64,000 bases of DNA, taken from NCBI GenBank assembly GCA_951799445.1, contig OX637289.1:24180245-24244244 (forward strand), written 5' to 3'. Numbering within the stretch: position 1 is the first letter of the stretch; each line of letters begins with the position of its first letter. Source of the stretch: Pseudisothecium myosuroides. Lineage: Eukaryota > Streptophyta > Bryopsida > Hypnales > Lembophyllaceae. The notes beneath the pieces were generated by a model. The model did no database searches, had not been told where the DNA came from, and worked only from the letters and a program-made list of their open reading frames with translations. The position numbers and the translations under genes were made by a program. This document shows, in pieces, positions 1 through 11,400 of the stretch.

Positions 1-2176
1 GTTTATGTTTTACAATAGCAAGGATGAGACTATTTCTAAAATTGGCCAATTAATCACATACTCCTACAAACCCTACAATTTATAAACAATTTGGTGAATT
101 TCAGGAGCACTTGAAAATTGATAAATTCTATGGATTAATTTGTCAAGCATTACCAAATGAAATGCTCCTGACCTCCGTTGACCTTCAATATCTACACATA
201 ATATTTTTCAAGTATAGAAAAAAGAACAACAATGTTCTAGCACCCAATCCAAAAAGCATATATGATTATTATAGATTATAAATAAAGAAAAAATACAAAT
301 TTTGTATTTGATAGAGACTCAAAGATGGCTGGAAATAAAAAATATACCTTTAAGATCTCACTGGAAATGAGGAATGACTTGATTTCTTGCTTGATCCCTC
401 TTATTGTTGTTTCCTTTGCAGCATTAAAAAAAATGATTGAAGTAGTGTCAAAACATAATTGACAACAATGAATACCAGCAAAAAAAACACTCTAATCACA
501 CATTTAAAGCAATACATATGTCTTTTGAGGTACTATGCACCCGATCGTCTCTCACAATGGCAATCAACGGCAATTGTTTATTTTTTTTAATTGGAGATTA
601 ATGGAATTGGAGGGGGGGGATCGATATCAATGGCTCTAGCTTTTTTCAAAAAGGTGGGGTGGGCAATTGCACTCGATATCAACGGCTCTAGATTTTTTCA
701 AAAGGTTGGGGGGAATTGTAGGAACAAGACCTCCTTACATCTTTTCAAAGGATAGTTAAGTAGAGATATGTATGAGATAGAAGGCAAAACTAAATCATTA
801 ATAGTTCTAAGAAGGAATTGGAATACACTAATTCCAACGGTGAGATATTTTAGCAAGCAAAGTCAACTATATGGAGCTTTGTTTCTTGAAAAATTGTGAA
901 AATTGAATTCAGAAATGAATTTTATAATTTATTTTCTCATGATGATGCAATGATTGTCTGAAAAACAAAAAGTTCCATGACTTTCACATCACTAATCCAA
1001 ATAAAATGAATCAACCCTAATGGTGACTACCTAAGCCCAAAACTATCACCACCAACTACCAATCCTTAGAAAAAGAAGGAACTAGTAGGGAAAGGTATCC
1101 AATTCCAACACCAATAGTAGAGAGAGACAACCAAATGAAGCTCATTTTGTATAACCTCAATTTTTTGTGATTTTTTTTGGATTGTCTAGTAGATTGTTTT
1201 TTGGACTTAGGTTAGCATAACTTTTGCTCTTGGTCACTAATTAAAATAAAAATTATATACCCAAAAAGCTAATGTAATTTTCTATCTTCAAAAAAAATTC
1301 GAAAAGTTATATTAAAACTTGACTTTATACAAGCCAACCAACCAAAATTTCAAGAATCCTTGGAGGGAATTTTGGAACTTTAGGGGTTTAGCATTAAAAT
1401 AAGAATGATCCATGGGGAGGGTTGTGAGTTCCTTGACAATGCGGAATGCTAGCCACCCCTCCCGGAAAAAAAATTTAATTAATTAATTTTAAAATAGAAA
1501 TCATCAAACTGCAAGGTCTAAATTGTATAGGACAATTCAATGAAATTATTATAAAAAAATTAATTAATTAATTTTAAAATAAAAATCATCAAACTGCAAG
1601 GTCTAAATTGTATAGGACAATTCAATGAAATTATTATAAAAAAATTAATGGAAAAAACTTTATGTTCAAATGATTGAGAACTTTGCCACGTCAAAAATTT
1701 GACATGGCATGGACACTACCATGCCAGATAATATTATTTAAATATATATTAATTTAATTTAATTATTGATTTTATTGTTTTTTTAATTAATTTTATATTA
1801 TATAATATTCTAGTTAGCATTGTGTTGATTTACAGCTTTGAAATGGACGTTCTATAGCCTCTTTTTCGTTGTAATGAGTACCTACTTCATCAATTACATG
1901 AATACATTTTTCAAAGAACGTATTACAAAATCTTAGATAGAAGATGCATTTAGAATGTGGATAGTTTATAGACCTCCTAACTTATGTTATTTTTTTACAT
2001 TAGTCCCTCTTTACTCTCAAGATTGTAAATATTTGGAAAAATCTCTCAAAGGTTATATATGGTTTGTTTTTTAAAGGCCAATATTTGGAGATAGTGTAAA
2101 AAGGATGTTATAAAGTGTTTAATCTATTGTTTTAGTACATTTTCTAAACTAGGGCAATTTATAATATGAGTTCTTA
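1..2176. other. AT-rich intergenic DNA, no gene recognised
   Basis: No open frame here resembles a known protein and no splice-compatible coding exon was found. The stretch is AT-rich with homopolymer runs. Two local duplications are visible: a loose repeat of about 60 bp around 610-715 (both units contain CGATATCAA and GGCTCTAG) and the 85-bp tandem duplication listed separately. Confidence 0.6.
1467..1645. repeat. 85-bp tandem duplication, two copies
   Basis: Two consecutive copies of an AT-rich 85-bp unit containing ATCATCAAACTGCAAGG and ending in ATTATTATAAAAAAAT. The copies differ at only a few positions, so the duplication looks recent. The unit carries TTAATTAATTAATTTTAAAA at each junction, a likely slippage or unequal-exchange point. 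Confidence 0.85.
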
Positions 2177-3115
2177 TTAACCCCTAAAGGATCAACATGC
2201 CTTTTTTGGCAACATAGAAATTTTGGGCAGGTACATGTGACTGGAGATTTGCATATTTTGGCTGAAATTTTTGTAGAAGGTGGGAACGAGGAATATCTTT
2301 CATATGCACCAAATTTCATGACATTTGGAAATACGAGTCAAAAGTTATGGCCTCATATGTTGTTTGTTTCTCAACTCGGGCAGTTCGGGCAGATAAAAAA
2401 AATTCACTTTTTTCAAAAATAAAAATTTGAAACTAGTTTATTAGATTTATATATACGTGGAAAGCTTTTAATCATTCCATTCTGATCAATGAGTCAAATG
2501 TTATGAGAATTTTTAATTTGTGGGTAGTTACGGATTGTTGCTGACTCTAAAATAAACTTTGAAGTTGTTTATTTCACTCAATTTTCAATATTTTTCAAAA
2601 AAAATAAAATTGTAGGATGTATCTAGATTGTTTATTACAACATTGCAACCATTGGGATTGGCATTTTTCAATTCTATAATTAACTTCTTAACAATTTAGT
2701 GTTTTAAACCATTCTCTACTTCTTTCTACTTACTATTTTTTTCCTATACGTTGTACAATTCCAAATAATCTAAAAATTTTCAAGCATGTAGCCAACTTGC
2801 CCTGAAGAATGAAACCAAAGAAGCACAACCATTTTGGAAATTTTTTCAAAATAATCTGACCTTGTGAAGTGCAGCTGCCCGATTTTTCTCAAGGCCAAAA
2901 AAAGGACTTTTGCCACTTCAAACGCTAATATCTTCCAATCTACACGATGGAAATTTCTGAAATTTTTTCCACATATTTTCAAACCAGAGTACTACAAGAT
3001 CCTACGGTTACATGTGTCCAAAAATGATATTTTTCAAAAATTTGGTACTTGTACTAGAAATGGAAGTTTGGGAGCATTTTTGGTGAGAACATAGTCAAGG
3101 AACTTTAGGGGTTAA
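2177..3115 (+). mobile_element. TTAA-flanked non-autonomous DNA element, copy A
   Basis: The element body (2181-3111, 931 bp) begins CCCCTAAAGG and ends CTTTAGGGG, and is bounded on both sides by TTAA (2177-2180 and 3112-3115). Internally it is similar to copy B over its full length and to the reverse complement of copy C. There is no long ORF, so it would depend on a transposase supplied in trans. Bases outside the two TTAA differ between the sides, so TTAA itself is the probable target-site duplication. The family is not one I can name; the terminal layout fits piggyBac-type elements. Confidence 0.75.
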
Positions 3116-3166
3116 CCCCAATAAAGGTCAATTTTTGGTTGACTATCTTGATGCCATAGGTCATTC

Positions 3167-3941
3167 AAATAGGTATGTTTGGATCAAAGCCCGTCCGCAA
3201 AAAGATGTGGCTTTTATATGGTCAGTCTAGCATAATGATGTTGCCATCAACTCATGGCGAGCCCAAATTGCTCTAGGGATTGACGTGAATTGTGTTTGTT
3301 GCAATCCTAGTGACATAAAAACCCCTCTTCACAGGTTCTTTGAGTGCTCTAGATCTCAAGAAATTTGGGACTATGCACTTTCGGTGATGCACCACATCCG
3401 CGGCTTGTCTCCAGCTTTAGGCCCTCATCGAAGATTGGATGTTATCCAGTGTATTTTTGGGACTCCTACTCCTAGAGTACATACGATTTGGTCTATTGTC
3501 CACGGAGCTGCCCGGTGGCTATGTTGGGTTATGCGTAACCATGTGGTCTTTGTACAGGATCGGTGGCCTACCATCCTTCTTCATACTAGTTTATGGTGCG
3601 CCCTCCTTGACTCAGGACGAGCTGTTGTTCTTAAGACTGACCTAGCTTCTAAGCATAGACCTCAGAACTCAAACAGGATTTGGTCTAAATTTTCTAATAT
3701 TTGGTTGCAATCTCTGGTTTTAGCTACTAGGGTTGGTTACTCTATCAGGTGGAACAAAGAGGGCCCTCCTCTTTGTTTGTTCTATTAGTTTCTTGGTTCT
3801 TTTTACCTCCTTCCTTTTGTCTTTTTTGCTCATTCTCTCTTCATTTGTCTAGCCTCTGGCTTGGCGGTTACTTGGTTCTTTTTTTAATACAATGGTTTTC
3901 ATTTGTTATAAAATAAAAAATAAAAAAAATAGGTATGTTTG
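3167..3941 (+). mobile_element. 5'-truncated LINE (non-LTR retrotransposon) with 15-bp TSD
   Basis: A fragment of about 745 bp (roughly 3182-3926) is bracketed by the identical 15-mer AAATAGGTATGTTTG at 3167-3181 and 3927-3941. It ends in an A-rich tail (from about 3911). It codes for the C-terminal end of a plant LINE reverse transcriptase: a zf-RVT-like segment with a CVCC pair followed by H-x3-FEC, preceded by an INSWRAQ-like stretch. Severe 5' truncation, A-tail and long TSD are the hallmarks of target-primed reverse transcription. The insertion lies about 50 bp outside the end of TTAA element copy A. Confidence 0.88.
3285..3788 (+). pseudogene. LINE reverse transcriptase C-terminus (zf-RVT domain) remnant
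   Basis: An open frame of 167 residues whose first 30 hold the zinc-binding motif of plant LINE ORF2 proteins (C-V-C-C near the start, then HRFFEC and IWDYAL). The rest is the variable tail usually found downstream of this motif in plant L1-type elements. Upstream codons in the same frame continue the domain but are interrupted by a TAG near 3228, where family members have Trp. The polymerase and endonuclease domains are absent, so this copy is dead. Confidence 0.8.
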
Positions 3942-4150
3942 ATGCCACAAACAACATAAGTGTTATCCAAATCATATTTCCTTAGGATTTAGAATTTTGA
4001 GTGTAAATTTACATTCATCATACTCTTCAATTTTCTCATTGATATAAAACCATGTATAAAACTTGCTCTCCATAGCCTTTCACGTCTAGTGCAGATGACA
4101 AGTCTTTAATTAGGGTCAAGTCATAAGAGATCATACATTTTCCTAGATTC

Positions 4151-5345
4151 TTAACCCCTAAAGGACCAGCATGCATTTTTTGACTGTATAGAAATTTTGG
4201 ACACGTACGTGTGACTAGAGATTTTCATACTTTAAGCTGAAATTTTAATAGAAGGTGGGCGCAAGGAATATCTTTCATATGCACTAAATTTCATGACATT
4301 TGGAAATAGGAGTCAAAAGTTATGGCCCAATAGAGTTATTCGTAAAGTCCTCCCTAGTTTGGGCAGAACTTTTTCTGAAATTGAGAAGGCAACTATAGTT
4401 GAAGTGTCAAATTTTTTTGCAAGATACTTATGACACACAACCTCAAAAGTAGGGACCAAACTTTTTTAGGCACCATTTTGAAGGAAAAATAAGTTTCATA
4501 CCCACTTTTATTCCGACTTTTTTAACTCAACCGGCTTTTTCACAAAACTCACGGGTTTAAACCCCAGTTTAGGGTACTTTACGAATAACTCTAATATATT
4601 ACTTTTTTTTGTAATTGGGCAGTCCGGGCAGATCAGAAAAAATCACTTTTTTCAGAAATAAAAATTTGAAATTGGTTTTCTAGAGTTATATATATGTGGA
4701 AAGCTTTGAATCATTCCATCACGACTAATGAGTCAAAAGTTATGAGGGTTTTTAGTTGTGGGCAATTATGGATTTTCTACTTTGAAATCAACTTTGAAGT
4801 TGTTTATTTCACTCAATTTTTAATATTTTTTGAAAAAAACAAAATCATAGGATGTAGGTTGTTTATTACAACATAACAACCATTGGGATTGACATTTTTC
4901 AATTCCATAATTAAGTTCTTAACAATTTAGTATTTTGGATCATTCTCTACTTCTTTCTACTTATTATTATTTTTTATATATGTTGTAGAATTCCAAATGA
5001 TTTGAAAAATTTTAAGCATATAGCCAACTTTTTTAGGAAAAAAAATTCAAAGATGCAACACCATTTTGGACATTTTTTCATAAAAATGTGACCTTATGAA
5101 GTGCAGCTGCCCTATTTTCGCGGGGACAAAAAAGGATTTTTGCCAATTCAAATGCTAACATCTTCCAATCCGCATAGTGGAAAATTCTGAAATTTTTTCC
5201 ACATCTTCTAAAACTAGTTTACTATAAGATCCTATGGTTTCATGTGTTAAAAAAGTTTTAAGAAATAAAAATTGGTACTTGTACTAAAAATGGCAGTTTT
5301 TGAGTGTTTTCGGTGAAAACATAGTTATGGAACTTTAGGGGTTAA
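4151..5345 (+). mobile_element. TTAA-flanked non-autonomous DNA element, copy B (interrupted)
   Basis: The body 4155-5341 (1187 bp) starts CCCCTAAAGGACC, ends CTTTAGGGG and is flanked by TTAA at 4151-4154 and 5342-5345. It aligns with copy A except for a 261-bp insertion plus 3-bp duplication at 4332-4595. Without that insertion it is 923 bp, close to copy A (931 bp). No coding capacity. Flanks beyond TTAA (ATTC on the left, GCTA on the right) are not repeated, in line with a 4-bp TTAA target duplication. Confidence 0.75.
4332..4592. mobile_element. 261-bp MITE nested in TTAA element copy B
   Basis: Perfect 17-bp terminal inverted repeats: AGAGTTATTCGTAAAGT at the left end and its exact complement at the right. 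It interrupts copy B where copies A and C are continuous. AAT lies on both sides (4329-4331 and 4593-4595), which suggests a 3-bp target duplication; an imperfect 5-bp duplication (CAATA/TAATA) is equally compatible. No ORF. The superfamily is undetermined; a 3-bp duplication would favour PIF/Harbinger-like mobilisation. Confidence 0.8.
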
Positions 5346-6939
5346 GCTAAATGAATTCACAATGTTTAAGTGGTTGGCCAAGTGGTCAGCATTGAGTGCA
5401 TCAAAGAATAAGGTGTTTCTATATCATTGCACTGTTGTATAATTATGTAAGGTAGACATATCCATTATCATTACCTTATCATTTATGAGACTTCCTCAAT
5501 GTTGTAAATGTGAAAAGTGATGCAATTACATACAACACAATGGTATAATCGGTAATAAAGTGTTCATAATGGATTATTAAAAAGGAGTGGTTTTGAGATA
5601 GTTGATATTCATTGGTCAACGGTTTACAATCAAGGTTTTACATATTATGACTTCTTTTGATAATCATCTTAATGATGCAAGAGTTGAGCTAAAGTAGGAT
5701 TGAAAAGTGCAAGAATTTTTTTTTTATTACCCATGATGGGTATCTACATTTTTTTGTTTTGATTGCTATAACATAATTTTATATTTTTGAAGCTAAATTG
5801 ACCTCCAAAAAGTATTGATTTATTCTTTAATTTATTGCTTTAATCCAATGTGGAATACCAAGGTGACAAAAATGCATAGATATATACTTTATTGAATTTT
5901 CTAGTTCAGAACCAACTCCATGGCTACAAAATCATATATTATTCTTAATTTGAATTTCATCATTTTATAATTATATGTAAACTTTTATTTTACATTTTTA
6001 CTACAAGAAAATTTGTATTGTCTATCAATGTAGAAAATTTCAAGCAATTTTCATACAAATGTGTTTGTTTTAATTTTATGGTAAAACATAAAATAAAAAC
6101 AATCTGATATATCCAAGAAATTCAAATAAGTACAAATTGCTATGAAAAAATTTGAGGAAATTTCTCAAATAATTGTTTTATTTCATAGATAATAAACACC
6201 TTTACAATGTACTATCAAACTAAATATAGCTTTCAAATTATTGATTGGTAAAATTCTGATTTTCAAAAAAATCCTTTGTTATAAATGTTGATTTTCTCAT
6301 AACATTTGTTGTAAAAATGAAACTGCTGTCGTTTAATAAATTTTAATGTATAAAATAATCATTTGAAATCTGAAGCCATTTACAATATAGAAATTGGTAA
6401 TGGAAAACATACAATATTAGAATTATCCTAAAAGTCATACTACCCCTAGTTACTCACCCTCTGAATTTTAGGGGACAATATGCTATTTTATTCATGCAAT
6501 TGATTTTGGAGATTTTTTAAATTCCCACATAGATTGTTTTTGTAGAATATATGTTGAATCACATAACTTTTTTGACTTCCCACATAGATTGTTCTTATAG
6601 AATATGTGTTGAAATCACATAATCTTGTGTTAACATTTTAAAAAGATCCATTCCAAATTGACTTCATGGAAACCTTTCTAAAACTACATTTGTTCAATTC
6701 CTCAACCAATCAACTACTTGTCTCCTTAGAAATTAACGACTTATTTCCAAAGAACCCATCTATAAAAAAAACGTATGTCTGAAACCAATGTAATATACTC
6801 TATATACAATTTTCAATGAAACAATACAACAATTTTGAGATTGGTTTTAAACAAGAAGAGGTCAAACATCCTAAAGTAGTTTTGAGATTGGTTTTAAACA
6901 AAAGAAAGTTTGAACATCCTTAAGCTAGCCTAATCTAGG
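5346..6939. other. AT-rich intergenic DNA, no gene recognised
   Basis: No coding similarity seen. Two degenerate local duplications are present: around 6520-6625 (two units containing CCCACATAGATTGTT and AGAATAT) and around 6835-6920 (two units containing GAGATTGGTTTTAAACAA and AACATCCT). Otherwise homopolymer-rich DNA. Confidence 0.55.
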
Positions 6940-7087
6940 TTGAGGTGGCTATTTCTAGTTGCTATAGAAACCCTATTTGTGCTACTTCATGGTCAGTAGA
7001 GTGGCTTCTAAACTTGAGGTGGCTATTTCTAGTTGCTATAGAAACCCTATTTGTGCTACTTCATGGTCAGTAGAGTGGCTTCTAAAC
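6940..7087. repeat. 74-bp perfect or near-perfect tandem duplication
   Basis: Two adjacent copies of a 74-bp unit that includes GGTGGCTATTTCTAGTTGC and ACTTCATGGTCAGTAGAGTG. The copies read as identical, so the event is young. No coding frame is preserved across it. Confidence 0.9.
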
Positions 7088-8425
7088 TGTGGCACAAATA
7101 GGGTCTTTTACCGTACAAGCTCCTACCCTGCAATGGATTTAGAGAGCACACTCTGGCTCTTTCGGTAGTAGCTCACACTCTTTCCTACACGATTGAGGGA
7201 AGAATTGTGCAAATATTGCAGGTCAAAATTGTGCCCTTCTCCACTTTTGAGAAGTTGGTGTTAAATTGAGCGGCACTGGGTCAGTGGTGGGTGTATAATA
7301 TAACTAAACCACCAGTTTAAGTGGACAGATGCTGTATCAGCTATGCCCAGTCCAAGGAAAGGGAATCGAAATGAATCATTCATAGATCCATAAGCAAAAT
7401 TCAATCACAAAGGCCAATACTTGTACATAACATTCTTCGGGAAAAGGACAAAACATTCAGACCTTTAAAAGGAACAGCACTTAGTCCGAATAAGAATTCA
7501 AGGAACCAATTCAAATAGTGTGTACAAGAATTTGTTTGCGGAAGCAGCGGAACTAGTTCAAAATGTTTTGCAGGGACTAGTTTTAAGTCAGCAAGCCCAT
7601 AACTTTGTCAGACCTGCCGTTCACCAATTAGCTGGTCGGGGTCCTCTAGACTGCTTCGGATGTTATCCTGCAAAGTACAAGGCAGTGAACATTGTTAGTA
7701 ATCTAGAACAGTCCATGAAGTATCTAATTGAAGCACATGACTAAGAACTTAAATTGCTGCAGTGAAACAAAAAGGTCTGTCATAGGAACAGCTGCAGAAG
7801 TCTACATGAACTGCATAATCTGCAAAATTAGAGTTTTCGATTCTTACTTCCGAATTACAAATGGCCACCAACAGCACATCCATAAGCACAGGTTACATTT
7901 GGGGTCCCGTCCAAAGCTGTTGGTTTTCAGAATTCCTGCTATACAAGATAAAAGATGAAGAGAGCTTAAAGACTAAAGTAGAACTGGCTAGCGCACGTGG
8001 AGAGCACATGGATGACCTTCAACACAATGCCTTGATCAGTGTGAAGGAAGGTGCTCATTCATCCCTGCAACTGCACATGCAAACACAAATATCCATGTGA
8101 GAAATCCGTGGACAAAGTTTACAGAGATTCACAAACTCGATACTTTCAATATACTACTTTGTCAGAAGGAAGGCACTTCCAAAAAAGTCTACTGATTTGG
8201 CCTGTAAGACTCCTAAAGCCTCCAAGAAGTAGAGCCGCGGCACAAGATTTCTGAAGCTAGTATATGACAATAATAAAAGGACTCTACACATCCGACGAAC
8301 ACATGATCAGAAGCAGGCATTCAACCGGGCAAACCTCTGGGTGAACTTCATGCACAATAAATTGAAGCAAGGACTGAGGTACATGGCCATAGACGAGCTG
8401 CTGTCGAGCGGAGTTAAGAAATTAC
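7088..8425. other. ISWI downstream region, possible 3' UTR; nothing else recognised
   Basis: This lies immediately 3' of the minus-strand ISWI gene. Base composition is more balanced than in the distal intergenic DNA, especially 7380-8425, so part is probably ISWI 3' UTR. The polyadenylation site cannot be read from sequence alone. Short open frames here (60-114 codons) overlap one another in several frames and resemble nothing I know. Confidence 0.4.
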
Positions 8426-11400
8426 CTATTTGCGTTTTTTACTGTTACCCTGCACTTCCTCTAAGCCTGGTGAGTTACCCCAACCCCTCCTACCAGGAGA
8501 AGGACTACCCTTGTTCATTTTCTTTTGATCTTTACGTGCCTGCCGCTCTCGCTGATCGAGCTCTTGATTTTCCCTCTCCACAAGGCGAATTAGAGTATCA
8601 CATCTCCTGGCCAGTTCCGAGGGTGTCCGAGACTTCACAAACCAATCGAAGCGGAACACAGGAGAGGCATGCACTGCAGCCTTAAGTTCCTCCCAGTTTC
8701 CATAACCCAACCTGTGTACAGAGCATAGTAGAAACCGGTCACACTCCTCACTGTAGAGTTTACCCTTGTTCTGGCCGTACTGAATCTTGAGTTCCAACCA
8801 AGGATTCCGGTACCTGTCCAATTTCTTACTCACTGACTTCATAATCTCATCCTTCCGAGAAATGCGCGCCTCCCCCCTTTCTATGTTCTTTATGATTCTT
8901 TCGTGATCATTGAGGGTACCGTATCGACTCCAGAAAACTTTGGAATATTTTTCCACTTCTTCCTCTGTTTTGCCGTCAACTTCACTCGCGATGCTTTCCA
9001 AGTCATCACGACCATACTTCTCACACGCTCGCACGAATGCAACGAAATCACGCCGGGACCAATTCTGGAAACCCTCCGAAAGCAGCTGCTCTTTCTCCTC
9101 CTGTTCCTTCTCTGTAAGACCCTCCTCTACATCCTCAATGATTCTAACATCCTCACCAGTCCCTGCTGCTTTGGCCTGTAAGAGCCCCTTCACTTCTTTC
9201 TCGAAAATCTCTGTGAGTCGCTGCGTGTTAAAAAACTGGAAATCGTGCAGTTGGGGCATCCGAGGGATTCGGGGCTCTCTAGGTTTAGGCACAGGTCCGG
9301 CTCGCATTGCCTGCTTAAAATAATCAGATTCCGAGTAATTTCGCTTGCGCTCACGCTTTGGCGGCTCTATCCAATTATCCGCGACGATCTTCTTAAACTC
9401 ATTCTTACCATCTTCCTTGTCATCCTGATCATCAAAATCATAGAGTCCGGCAGTATCGTCCATCTTAAACTTGATGGCATCATCTGTAAACTTCTTCATC
9501 TTCTGATCAAGTTCCGCTGTTGCCTCTTCTCCTTTCGCAATAATACGGTCGATGTCTTCATCAGTAATCGTGCTATCCCCAGAACTGAACACCTTCTCGG
9601 CTCCATAACGAACCATTTGCAGCAACTCATCTTTGTTGACTGCTTTCTGCTCAGCCAAACGTCCTTGTTGAATGACAAGGGCATCCAGAGCCAATTTCTT
9701 GTATGCCCGCTCAATCACCTTCTCTTCGATGGTAAACTCTGTGCAAAACCTAAACACCTGTACCTCTTTCTTCTGACCAATTCGATGAGCACGATCCTGA
9801 GCCTGCAGGTCAACTTGAGGATTCCAATCGCTGTCATACAAAATGACAATGTCCGCAGTAGCCAGGTTGATTCCCAACCCTCCTGCCCGAGTAGAAAGCA
9901 GGAAACAGAACTTCTCACTGTTGGGAGCATTGAATTGATCTATCGCACTCTCACGATCATCACCACTAGTATTACCATCAATCCGGCAGTATTGATAGGT
10001 TCGGTACTGACAGTAGTCCTCGAGAATATCCAAAAGCCTCGTCATCTGAGAGAAAATCAGAACTCGCGACTGTCGCTGCTTCAATTTGGGCAGCAGTTTG
10101 TCCAAGAGTACCATCTTCCCCGCAGTTTCAACCAAATGATCCCCAGTGGTGTAAGGTGGACCCGGCTCGGCTCCCTCAAAAAGATACGGATGATTGCAGC
10201 ACTTCCGCAGCTGCATGGCAATGTTGAGAAGCCTTTTTCTTTCACCTCCCGTATTGATAGCATCCATGTCTTTCTGCAATAGCGCCCGATAATATTGCTT
10301 CTGAAGAGTAGACATACCGACCTTCAGGATAGTCTCCTTCTTAGGAGGTAAACCCCTCTCCACATCGGATTTGAGACGCCGCAGCAAAAATGGTCTCAAC
10401 ACCTTATGCAACTGCTGGACGACTTCATGCTGGTCATTATCGCCTGAAATCTGAAACCACTCGTCAAAAGTCTCCGCTGAGCTGAAAATCTCGGGAAGAA
10501 GAAAATTCAGAAGAGCCCAAAGCTCATGGAGATTATTCTGCAGCGGAGTCCCAGTAATCAAGAGCCGGTAATTCGTGCTGAACAGACGCATGGTCTTGGC
10601 AAGAATGGAGGACTCGTTCTTAATACGGTGCGCCTCATCAATGATAATGTAACGCCAACTGAACTTCCGCAGCGCAGTCCTCTCCTTAATAGCCATCTCA
10701 AAACTCGTAACACAAACGTCAAATTTCCCTGCAACGAGCATATTGTCTCGCTGATGCGTCCTCTCCTCCTGGTTGCCATGAAACTTAAAAGCGCGCAGTA
10801 TAGGACAAAACCTCCGGATCTCGTTCATCCAGTTCCCCAAGGTCGACTTCGGCGCAACCACCATGTGCGGCCCGGAAATGCCACAATACTCGTGCAAATA
10901 TGCAAGCAGCGAAATGGTCTGGAGCGTCTTCCCGAGCCCCATCTCATCAGCCAGAATGCCGTTCACGCCGTTCTCATACAAGCGAATCAGCCAATTCAAC
11001 CCCGCAAGCTGATACTCCCGCATCTTGCCATTAATGCAGGACGGCTGCACCAGCAACCTCGTCCCGCGAGCAGCAGCGCCAGCGTCGTCATCCTCCTTCA
11101 AAACCTCCTTATCTTCTTCCTCTTCCGTTAACTTACTCCCGTGCCGTCCTTTACTCCCTTTCTTCGCATCCTTCGCCGCCTGCGGCCCATTCGCAAAATG
11201 CGCGAAGATTTCCGTCTGCTGCAACAGAAACTTCAACCTTCCCTTGGCCTTCGTATTCATGTCGCTGTCCACCAGCTTGTTCTGCTCCGCCAGAAACGAT
11301 TCAACCTCCGCCTTCTTCCGCTTCTTCAAGTCGTGCAACCGCTGCCGCTCCCGCTTCGCGATATCCTTCTTCGTTCCGCCTTCCGGCTCCTCCTCCTCAT

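Noticed and set aside
1381..1395. TAGGGGTTTAG motif resembling the right end of the TTAA family
   Set aside because: No matching left end and no TTAA flank; similar motifs are common in this AT-rich DNA.
5368..5395. A-box-like TTGGCCAAGTGGTCAGCA, suggesting a tRNA gene or SINE
   Set aside because: No B-box at a suitable distance, no cloverleaf pairing and no flanking target duplication.
9245..10282. 345-codon open frame on the plus strand within the ISWI gene
   Set aside because: It is antisense to the ATPase and C-terminal coding region of ISWI, which carries every family motif on the minus strand; the antisense frame resembles nothing.
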